A DNA stretch of 12,862 nucleotides from Fidelibacterota bacterium. GTDB taxonomy: Bacteria > Marinisomatota > Marinisomatia > SCGC-AAA003-L08 > GCA-002719095. Positions 7,651 to 12,835 of the stretch are shown piece after piece. Positions within the stretch are counted from its first letter, which is position 1, and each line of letters opens with the position of its first letter. The notes beneath the pieces were generated by a model that did no database searches, was not told the origin of the DNA, and saw nothing but the letters and a program-made list of their open reading frames with translations. Location: contig PAHI01000064.1 of assembly GCA_002705575.1 (NCBI GenBank), positions 1-12,862 of the forward strand. The letters are read 5' to 3'. The translations under genes and the position numbers were made by a program.

Positions 7651-8136
7651 ATGGTATGGAAAATTGGCGCACTTATTACACAAAATGACTGTTTGCTTCT
7701 AACCATGAAAGAGGATATTCTTGGTACCCAATATAGCTTCCCTATGTGGGATTATAATGGGCTTATAAAGGATGGAAAGTGGGAAGAAACTCCGGCACAA
7801 ATTATTAAAAAAAATATAAAATCAAGTTTTGGTATTAATGGTGTATGGGGTGATAATTTAAATTATGCTCAGGATATTGATTTCGATAAAAATTTAACAT
7901 ATACTAAAAAAAAAATAAATACAATAGTTTTATATAAAATTAAATGTGAATCAATAATTAAAACAGCAAAGATGTATGCAGGAAAGTATATTTGGGTTCA
8001 TAAATCAGTGTTGATGATGCATAAAAATAGTTTGCCATTTTCACCGGAAATGTTGGAAAAAATATTTAAGGATTCTGCGCCTGTTTCTTGCCCGGCGGCG
8101 CGTCCCTGCCGGAAACCGGTATCATTTAAATTATAA
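7651..8136 (+). CDS. NUDIX-like protein with degenerate catalytic box
   Basis: A 161-residue protein. The first 65 residues read like a NUDIX domain: a first strand (KIGALITQNDCLLLTM, 4-19), then YSFPMWDYNG and WEETPAQIIKKNIKSSFGI (44-62). This matches the order of the NUDIX box G-x5-E-x7-RE-x2-EE-x-G, but only Glu46 and Gly61 survive. RE is replaced by Lys54-Asn55 and the metal-binding EE by Ser58-Ser59. Active NUDIX enzymes cleave nucleoside diphosphate linkages, including mRNA caps; this one is unlikely to do so. The last 22 residues (PVSCPAARPCRKPVS and flanks) come from an abnormally GC-rich stretch. An early promoter octamer precedes it. The stop overlaps that of the converging F-box-like gene by six bases. 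The NUDIX assignment is moderate; the open frame is clear. Confidence 0.6.
   Translation: MVWKIGALITQNDCLLLTMKEDILGTQYSFPMWDYNGLIKDGKWEETPAQIIKKNIKSSFGINGVWGDNLNYAQDIDFDKNLTYTKKKINTIVLYKIKCESIIKTAKMYAGKYIWVHKSVLMMHKNSLPFSPEMLEKIFKDSAPVSCPAARPCRKPVSFKL
8077..8120. other. GC-rich island at the 3' end of the NUDIX-like gene
   Basis: 32 of these 44 bases are G or C, in a window that is otherwise very AT-rich. The core CCCGGCGGCGCG is followed by CCTGCCGGAAACCGGT, giving three CCGG sites. Two weak inverted repeats are possible: CCGGC/GCCGG with an 11-base loop, and CCGG-AAA-CCGG. It lies inside the coding frame and just upstream of the convergent stop codons. Confidence 0.7.
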
Positions 8137-8424
8137 AATTTTAATAGCAGGTTCCCAATCTGGTTTTTGTAGAGCAGTAATTTTACCTATACAACCTAAT
8201 GTGTATTGTCTTTCGTATGAAATTTTTTTTATGTCTAATTTTTTTTGCCATTTATAAAGTTCATAAAAGTTAGTGCTTTTATTTATGTTGTATTTTTTAA
8301 TTACTCTAGGTTTCCAAATAGGATTAGATCTCAATACAATCAAGCTATATTTATTGTAAGGTAAAAAATCCAAATTCAAATAAGAATGTATTAAAATGTG
8401 TATTTCTATAGGTAAAGTATTCAT
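8131..8424 (-). CDS. Short F-box-like protein
   Basis: A 97-residue protein whose N-terminus, LPIEIHILIHSYLNLDFL (4-21), fits the first helix of F-box-type motifs (LPxEIxxxIxSYL) that recruit the Skp1 part of SCF ubiquitin ligases. The rest is short, basic and aromatic (WKPRVIKKYNIN, FYELYKWQKKL) and shows no recognisable substrate-binding repeat. NCLDV genomes often carry many F-box-like proteins that redirect host ubiquitination; that role is inferred only from the motif. It converges on the NUDIX-like gene with a six-base overlap, the two stops lying side by side as TTATAA. The 33 bases between its start and the upstream DoxX-like stop are AT-only. Confidence 0.6.
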   Translation of the reverse strand: MNTLPIEIHILIHSYLNLDFLPYNKYSLIVLRSNPIWKPRVIKKYNINKSTNFYELYKWQKKLDIKKISYERQYTLGCIGKITALQKPDWEPAIKIL

Positions 8425-8457
8425 AATTATATAAATAGTACTAATATATTTAAATAA

Positions 8458-8832
8458 TTAAAAGTGCATTGATAAAGCTAAAAAGCCACCAATAATAGAT
8501 GTATTTTTTAGGAAATTAATACGTTGACTAGGATCAGTTGGTGGATGAAACAATAAGGTAGCCATTATTGTAAAAGCAATTAAAGCATAACAGCTATATT
8601 TAGCAAGATTCATATATTTTTTATTAAATACGGCATATGTCATAATGGATGGTGCAACAATTAGTAATACAATAACACCAGCTATTGCTAATTGAAAAAA
8701 CCAATTGGGTAAATTTTTAATCCAAAATACTTTTTTTAGACTTTCTACAGTTCCGTTAAACTTTGTAATTTTACCATATGCAGACATTATGAAAAGTAAA
8801 TTTATTGCGAGTACACTTATTAAAAGTTGCAT
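8458..8832 (-). CDS. DoxX-like four-helix membrane protein
   Basis: A 124-residue membrane protein with the pattern of the DoxX family. The first helix ends in SAYGKITKFNGTVESL (17-32), matching the family GxxKxxxFxGT region. A second helix follows at about 46-67, a third (CYALIAFTIMATLLFHPP, 81-98) carries the family-like ATLLFH end, and after PSQRINFLKN a fourth helix (TSIIGGFLAL, 111-120) closes the protein. DoxX-family proteins are small bacterial and eukaryotic membrane proteins linked to redox and sulfur chemistry; the viral role is unknown. The ATG at 8832 was chosen because it restores the usual family N-terminus. The longer frame to 8925 would run across the divergent coiled-coil gene start. 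The shared upstream region is 41 bases, AT-only except for one G and two C. Confidence 0.75.
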   Translation of the reverse strand: MQLLISVLAINLLFIMSAYGKITKFNGTVESLKKVFWIKNLPNWFFQLAIAGVIVLLIVAPSIMTYAVFNKKYMNLAKYSCYALIAFTIMATLLFHPPTDPSQRINFLKNTSIIGGFLALSMHF

Positions 8833-8873
8833 TATACATTTAAAATATAAAAAAAAATTATATTTTAAGTACA

Positions 8874-9188
8874 ATGGAGGAAAGATTAAGTAATATAGAA
8901 CTACAATTAGAAGGAATGAAATCACTTTTAGTAAAATTAAATGACAATATAGAAAAGATTAATAAAAAGTTGGATGATCTAGATGAATCAATAGATGAAG
9001 AATTATTGCCTGAGTGTAGAAAAATGGGTAGTCATATAGATTTTGTTGAAAATGTATATGATACAGTAAAACATCCGTTGGGTTATTTATGTAATAAAAT
9101 AAAAGGAATTACCGGAAGGAATCAAGAATTTAGTTTAACAAATATTAATAACAATAATGTTGGTGATTTGGAGGATGAGGATTTATAG
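8874..9188 (+). CDS. Coiled-coil protein with HIDFVENVYDTV motif
   Basis: 104 residues with no membrane segment. Residues 3-45 form a heptad-rich coiled coil (RLSNIELQLEGMKSLLVKLN and KINKKLDDLDESIDEEL). A second block, CRKMGSHIDFVENVYDTVKH followed by PLGYLCNKI (48-76), looks like a compact conserved motif that I associate with small orphan proteins of large DNA viruses, from memory only. The tail is Asn-rich and ends in an acidic DLEDEDL. Function is unknown; oligomerisation through the coiled coil is likely. It starts 41 bases from the divergent DoxX-like gene, and its TAG overlaps the opposing TAA within TTATAG. Confidence 0.8.
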   Translation: MEERLSNIELQLEGMKSLLVKLNDNIEKINKKLDDLDESIDEELLPECRKMGSHIDFVENVYDTVKHPLGYLCNKIKGITGRNQEFSLTNINNNNVGDLEDEDL

Positions 9189-9635
9189 CAATGGTACTAA
9201 ATATTTTTGTAAAGCATAACTAATTACAATAGAAAAAATAAACGCAGTTGCACCCCAAAACCCGGCTCCAGCGGCTTTATAATAAGGATCTAATGAAGAT
9301 CCAAATAGTTTAAATTTATCAATAAGCATATCTACTATAAAACCTATTGGAAATGACAACGCGCAAAATTTAAGTAATTCAATGGCATTGTTTGGAACGT
9401 AAAACCCTAATAAAGATTTGCTTATTAAACAAACACCCAAAAGTGTTAAACATATAGTAATACCGGCATATATACCTGAAACTAAAATAGATTTATTTTT
9501 AAAGTATGGTTTTAAGGAATCTATAATTTTTGAATTAAAAGGAAAAGGTCGCGGAGGATTTGCAATATCATTTAATGCAATATCAGATAAAATGGAAACA
9601 AGGAAATTTATAAAAATAAAACTTATTAATTTCAT
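9183..9635 (-). CDS. Multi-pass membrane protein A (probable paralogue of its divergent neighbour)
   Basis: 150 residues with about four hydrophobic segments: 1-18 (signal-like or first helix), 50-72 (LVSGIYAGITICLTLLGVCLI), 88-105 and 122-145 (GAGFWGATAFIFSIVISYAL). Between the last two is a polar loop, DKFKLFGSSLDPYYK. The layout matches the neighbour on the other strand: a short N-terminal helix, LKPYFKNKSILVSG, a helix, a hydrophobic ...GFIVD segment, a loop with a D-x2-YK or D-x2-K pattern, and a Gly/Ala-rich last helix. No enzyme motif is visible. It is probably a viral membrane protein. The start codons of the pair are only 22 AT bases apart, and its stop overlaps the coiled-coil gene by six bases. 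Confidence 0.8.
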   Translation of the reverse strand: MKLISFIFINFLVSILSDIALNDIANPPRPFPFNSKIIDSLKPYFKNKSILVSGIYAGITICLTLLGVCLISKSLLGFYVPNNAIELLKFCALSFPIGFIVDMLIDKFKLFGSSLDPYYKAAGAGFWGATAFIFSIVISYALQKYLVPLL

Positions 9636-9657
9636 TTAATATATATTTATATTATAA

Positions 9658-10254
9658 ATGCAAGGAATACTAATTTTATTACTTTCTTTTTTAGCTACAT
9701 TTATAATATCAAAAACAACTAATTTGAAACCCGTGTCAAATTACAAAAACAATTTTGAATATTTACCACTTTTAACATCTAATTTATATGCCGATTTGTT
9801 GATTATTTTTATTACATTTGCTGGTGTTTTAGGTACAGGACAATCTTGGAAAGTATTAGCACAATGGTACAAAAAATACAGACTTAGTGCCATGATAGCG
9901 GATATATTAATAGGTGTTTTGTATTTAATGGCTGCTCGCTATGTGGATTACACATATAATCTTAAATTAGACTTATTTAATTTTGGTGTGTTAGCTGTAG
10001 CAATACAATTAATATTTGACTTTTTGTTTTATTTAATGTTTAGTGCAATACCCTTAGGTAAAAATGATATGTTAGATATGTTTAAATCGTGGGCTAAATA
10101 TGCCAAATTAGATGCTTTATGGGGAGATAGTATACTGGTATTAGTTGGTGTTGTAGTATCAGCATACTTAAATCAGCGAAGTTTCAATGAAAATATGTTT
10201 TGGTTGATCCTTGGAGCATATATTACACCATACATAATACATATGAAGGATTAA
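9658..10254 (+). CDS. Multi-pass membrane protein B
   Basis: 198 residues with five or six hydrophobic segments: about 2-18, 45-60, 77-95, 106-130, 157-172 and 180-194. The polar loop IPLGKNDMLDMFKSWAKYAK followed by LDALWGDS (131-158) is the most distinctive part and precedes a Val/Gly-rich helix. I associate this GK-N-M-D-FK-AK-GDS pattern with a family of unnamed NCLDV membrane proteins, from memory and without a search. Charged residues are confined to the loops WKVLAQWYKKYR and the one above. It shares its upstream region with membrane protein A and converges on the DUF6356-like gene with a four-base overlap (TTAA). Function is unknown. Confidence 0.85.
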   Translation: MQGILILLLSFLATFIISKTTNLKPVSNYKNNFEYLPLLTSNLYADLLIIFITFAGVLGTGQSWKVLAQWYKKYRLSAMIADILIGVLYLMAARYVDYTYNLKLDLFNFGVLAVAIQLIFDFLFYLMFSAIPLGKNDMLDMFKSWAKYAKLDALWGDSILVLVGVVVSAYLNQRSFNENMFWLILGAYITPYIIHMKD

Positions 10255-10454
10255 TTATTGTTTCGACATCCAATTTTACTCATTTCTTCTTTTAATTTGT
10301 TAATTGTATCACCAGAATGAGTAATAAAAAAATCAGGATAAACAGCGTGAATAAGAGCGCAAAAGGAAGCTTTTGCAAAAGTGTAGCTTAAGTAAATAGA
10401 AAATCTAAAATGTTCAGTATAGGTCATACAAACTTTTTGTGGATGATCAAACAT
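10251..10454 (-). CDS. DUF6356-like small protein
   Basis: 67 residues. The start MFDHPQKVCMTYTEHFRFSI and the second half FCALIHAVYPDFFITHSGDT (31-50) match the pattern I recall for DUF6356: HP near the N-terminus, YxEH, a hydrophobic helix, AxxHAxxPxxF and a T/S-G-x-TI end. That family is of unknown function and is best known from bacteria. The middle (about 18-40) is hydrophobic enough to sit in a membrane. The ATG at 10454 is only 19 bases from the stop of the SfsA-like fragment on the same strand, so the two may share one transcript. Its stop overlaps the opposing membrane gene by four bases. Confidence 0.7.
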   Translation of the reverse strand: MFDHPQKVCMTYTEHFRFSIYLSYTFAKASFCALIHAVYPDFFITHSGDTINKLKEEMSKIGCRNNN

Positions 10455-10473
10455 ATATATAGTGAAAATATTT

Positions 10474-10653
10474 TTAATTCATAGGTAAACAATCTGTAAT
10501 AAAATATGCTTCTCCCCTTTCATTCCATTTAATTTGCAATGTAATAATTTTAACACCACAATCCATAGCTTCTTGTACAGCTTGTTTGTAAATTGGATCC
10601 ATTATAGATGTTTGAAAACTAGAAGCATCATCTCTTTGTATAACATAACACAT
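10474..10653 (-). CDS. Truncated SfsA-like protein (C-terminal part only)
   Basis: A 59-residue frame beginning MCYVIQRDDASSFQTSIMDP and continuing IYKQAVQEAMDCGVKIITLQ to a TAA at 10474. The blocks VIQRDD, DPxYxxAVxEAxxxGVKI and the closing LPMN match the C-terminal part of SfsA (sugar fermentation stimulation protein). SfsA has a DNA-binding N-terminal region and a nuclease-like C-terminal region, about 230 residues in total. Homology seems to extend a few codons upstream of the ATG (LQGEIDTY), but an in-frame TAA at 10690-10692 closes the frame. About three quarters of the protein, including the N-terminal domain, is therefore missing. An exact early promoter octamer lies 53 bases upstream of the ATG, so this may be an expressed miniature gene rather than a dead remnant. 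Confidence 0.65.
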   Translation of the reverse strand: MCYVIQRDDASSFQTSIMDPIYKQAVQEAMDCGVKIITLQIKWNERGEAYFITDCLPMN

Positions 10654-10706
10654 ATATGTATCTATTTCACCTTGTAAACACTTTATATATTAAGACAAAA
10701 ATATAT

Positions 10707-10714
10707 TCAATTTT
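10707..10714 (-). promoter_or_regulatory. Early promoter motif AAAATTGA (minus strand) for the SfsA-like gene
   Basis: TCAATTTT on the plus strand reads AAAATTGA on the minus strand, 53 bases upstream of the ATG at 10653. It sits in the 79-base divergent region shared with the basic fusion protein gene. In the plus direction it does not match the motif, so it should serve the SfsA/DUF6356 side. Confidence 0.65.
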
Positions 10715-10732
10715 TATATATCTTTATTTTAA

Positions 10733-11485
10733 ATGAGTACAAAGAAGTATAAATCTAAAAAAAAGTATGCAGGTAAATTACCAAAATTAAGAAAAATAGA
10801 TTATACAAAAAAGAAACATCATTATCATATAAAAGATCCATTTAGAAAGAGAAAATTAGCAATACACGAAGGTGTAAATGCGGAATCAAAAAAAACAGGT
10901 AAAACTATGAAAAAAGCAGCAATAGCAAAAAAAGGTAGGTTTAATGTATTAAGAATATATAGAAAAAACAAAAAAGTCCGTGAGTGCGAAATTATAACAC
11001 ATGATATGCGTTATATGGATAAAAAGTATGGTTTAGGTAAAACGAAAAATATATGTGGGAAAAAGCAAAAAGGTGGTAAAACAAAAAGAAATAAAAAGAA
11101 AAATAAAAGAAAAACAAGGAAAAATAAGATGCAGTTTTTGTATAATCCAGACGATCCTAAGAAATCATTTGATGTTTATATAAATAAAAATCCTAGTGAC
11201 ACAATACCAATCAAGTATACAACTGTTAAAGATGTAAAAAGTACAATAAAGAAGTTAGAATCTTTATTTAAAAGAGGAGCGTATCCACATAAAAGAATAT
11301 GGCAAGTTGGAATGATATTAAAAGTTCGGTTAGAAGCAATGAAAAAACATAAGAAAACAAAATATCCAAATGCAAAGTTTGTGAACCAAAGATTTAATTT
11401 GGCAAACAAATACTTTAAATTCTTGGGAAAACGTAGTAAATTAAAATCATTTAAGGAAAGAAAAAAATTAGTATTTAAAATTTAA
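10733..11485 (+). CDS. Basic two-domain NCLDV orphan protein (apparent fusion)
   Basis: 250 residues, extremely Lys-rich. Domain 1 (about 33-110) contains DPFRKRKLAIHEGVNAE, AAIAKKGRFNVLRIYRKNKK and ITHDMRYMDKKYGLGKTKNI. This resembles a family of unknown function in large DNA viruses, possibly DUF5771 (named from memory). A pure Lys/Arg linker (GGKTKRNKKKNKRKTRKNK, 114-132) follows; it looks like the C-terminal tail many NCLDV proteins carry. Domain 2 begins exactly at Met133 (MQFLYNPDDPKKSFDVYINK) and includes YTTVKDVKSTIKKLESLFKR and HKRIWQVGMILKVRLEAM, which reads like an independent protein starting at its own Met. Nucleic-acid binding or virion packaging is likely from charge alone. The gene is preceded by TTTTATATATC and AT-rich DNA. 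Confidence 0.8.
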   Translation: MSTKKYKSKKKYAGKLPKLRKIDYTKKKHHYHIKDPFRKRKLAIHEGVNAESKKTGKTMKKAAIAKKGRFNVLRIYRKNKKVRECEIITHDMRYMDKKYGLGKTKNICGKKQKGGKTKRNKKKNKRKTRKNKMQFLYNPDDPKKSFDVYINKNPSDTIPIKYTTVKDVKSTIKKLESLFKRGAYPHKRIWQVGMILKVRLEAMKKHKKTKYPNAKFVNQRFNLANKYFKFLGKRSKLKSFKERKKLVFKI

Positions 11486-11493
11486 AAAATTGA
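11486..11493 (+). promoter_or_regulatory. Early promoter motif AAAATTGA for the cysteine-containing orphan
   Basis: Exact octamer starting right after the stop of the preceding gene (11485) and ending 43 bases before the ATG at 11537. Its last base is the first base of the hairpin at 11493-11514. Confidence 0.75.
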
Positions 11494-11514
11494 TATAAAA
11501 AAATATTTTTATAT
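11493..11514. terminator. AT-only hairpin after the basic fusion gene
   Basis: ATATAAAAA and TTTTTATAT form a perfect 9-base-pair stem around a four-base loop, eight bases after the stop of the fusion gene. It could mark that gene's mRNA 3' end under the Mimivirus hairpin rule. AT-rich palindromes also arise by chance, so the call is tentative. Confidence 0.4.
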
Positions 11515-11536
11515 GAATTAAAGAAAACAACTAATC

Positions 11537-11899
11537 ATGAACTTTTTAAAAGGAATTTTTCGCAAAAAGGAATCCAAGATTGTGCTAGGTCGGTGGGCAC
11601 GGACCAACGATGTTACAAAATCAATATATGCAAATAGTGATCATTGCGGTGATGCAATTTGTGGTGACCCCAAGAAGGTTAAAACAATTGTACATAAGCA
11701 AAAAGATATTAAGGTAAAGCTACCGCCATCAAATAATTTTCATTCACAAGCATCACAAAATTCTGTAAAGAAAAACGAAAACACAGAAAACTTTTGCTGT
11801 ATGCTTTTGGGTCTAAATGGACCTTGCGATGATTGTCCGCTTTTACCAGGTCCAGCGCAAATTACTATAATGCCAGAAATTGGTGTAAAGTATATGTAA
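11537..11899 (+). CDS. Cysteine-containing hypothetical protein, 120 residues
   Basis: I do not recognise a named family. The N-terminus is amphipathic and basic (MNFLKGIFRKKESK), followed by VLGRWAR (16-22) and NSDHCGDAICGD (33-44). The middle is Ser/Asn/Lys-rich and probably disordered. A second Cys group, NFCCMLLGLNGPCDDCPLLPG, spans 86-105. The six cysteines (37, 42, 87, 88, 97, 100) fall in two CxxxxC/CxxC-like sets, so a small metal site or disulfide-bonded virion protein is possible. The start is supported by the early promoter octamer 43 bases upstream. Its TAA abuts the TTA of the opposing gene with no gap. Confidence 0.75.
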   Translation: MNFLKGIFRKKESKIVLGRWARTNDVTKSIYANSDHCGDAICGDPKKVKTIVHKQKDIKVKLPPSNNFHSQASQNSVKKNENTENFCCMLLGLNGPCDDCPLLPGPAQITIMPEIGVKYM

Positions 11900-12835
11900 T
11901 TACCATAAATAAATATGACTTAATATTTTTGGAGTGTATTTACCTCTAGATTTTCTTAGTTCTTTTTTAATTGCTTTGGCCTTATACCTTGTACCACTGT
12001 GTCTACTATAGTAAGCATTTTTTCTTTTCTTTGTGCCGTGGTTTTTGTAACTATAATAACCCAAAGGTGTGCTATCTTTATATTGGGGATAATCTTTGTG
12101 TCCGAAATTTATCGAACGTTTCTTTTTTGTTTTTTTATGTTGTACAATGGCAGTATATTTAGATTTGCGAGGTCCTCTTTTAAATGAAATTATTTTTTCT
12201 GTTTTGTTACTTTTTAATTTTTTTCCACCTAAATGCAAACCATGATTGTGTCCTCCTTTTCTTTTTCTCCTTTTAGTGGTGGAACTTCTCCCATACCCCC
12301 TTCTCTTTTTTGTTCTCTTTTTCTTAGGGGATTTTCCCCTATTACCCCTACTCTTTTTCTTAAAAAGAGATTTGCAGTATTGCTTTTGAGAAAATCCTTT
12401 TGGTCTATTACAATTTATGGACCGTTTGTATTTTAGACTCCATTTTCCGCCTCCATAATCAGCACCGTCTCCATCTGAATCAGGACCCCTACTCTCTTCC
12501 GTAATCCATTCATCATCAGGATTAATAAATATACTTTCAATTGATTTTGTAGGTATTGTAAACGTACTATTTTCATTATTAGATAAATGGAAAGTAGTAT
12601 GTGGCAAACCTTCACCTAAGTCAGTAACAATAACTTCTATTCTAATTTTTTCTTTTTTATCAATAACTTTTTGTTTTTCTAGAGGCAAAATGTCATATAA
12701 GTCATCTTTTTGTTCTTGTGTCATATTATCTTTTGAGAAGTCAATGGTAATAATTATAGGTTTTCGCTCTTCATCTGCTTCTATTAATTTATTTATAATT
12801 TGATCGGATATTATTTCTTCAACTAAAGCAGCCAT
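11900..12835 (-). CDS. Basic modular protein with SINCNRPKGFSQ and HFG...SHIYLW-type motifs
   Basis: 311 residues in three parts. Residues 1-125 are acidic with alternating strands (PIIITIDF, IRIEVIVTDLGEGLPHTTFHL) and end in a DSDGDGADYGGG linker. Residues 131-155 (KWSLKYKRSINCNRPKGFSQ then KQYCK) form a short Cys-containing block that I have seen in NCLDV orphan proteins. Residues 156-215 are a Lys/Arg/Gly low-complexity linker. The C-terminal part (216-311) starts FKRGPRKSKYTAIV, then INFGHKDYPQYKDSTPLGYY, a Tyr/His/Arg-rich NAYYSRHSG, and ends LSHIYLW. This resembles a short conserved viral domain, possibly DUF5754 (named from memory). High charge and modular build suggest a nucleic-acid-binding, perhaps virion, protein. 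Pyrimidine-rich plus-strand DNA at 12256-12360 encodes the basic linker. Confidence 0.8.
   Translation of the reverse strand: MAALVEEIISDQIINKLIEADEERKPIIITIDFSKDNMTQEQKDDLYDILPLEKQKVIDKKEKIRIEVIVTDLGEGLPHTTFHLSNNENSTFTIPTKSIESIFINPDDEWITEESRGPDSDGDGADYGGGKWSLKYKRSINCNRPKGFSQKQYCKSLFKKKSRGNRGKSPKKKRTKKRRGYGRSSTTKRRKRKGGHNHGLHLGGKKLKSNKTEKIISFKRGPRKSKYTAIVQHKKTKKKRSINFGHKDYPQYKDSTPLGYYSYKNHGTKKRKNAYYSRHSGTRYKAKAIKKELRKSRGKYTPKILSHIYLW

Noticed and set aside
7513..7683. 57-residue N-terminal extension of the 135-residue minus-strand protein
   Set aside because: It would cover the early promoter and the first codons of the divergent NUDIX-like gene, and the added sequence looks like translated AT-rich intergenic DNA.
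8833..8925. 31-residue extension of the DoxX-like protein
   Set aside because: It overlaps the start of the coiled-coil gene and the shared promoter; the family-like N-terminus begins at the ATG at 8832.
12325..12341. TAGGGGA-TTT-TCCCCTA inverted repeat (7-bp stem)
   Set aside because: It is short and inside the coding sequence for the basic linker; nothing suggests a regulatory role.
11971..12615. Several short frames opposite or out of phase with the basic modular gene
   Set aside because: They are shadows of Lys/Arg-rich coding sequence (poly-pyrimidine on the other strand), with Phe/Leu/Cys-rich meaningless products.
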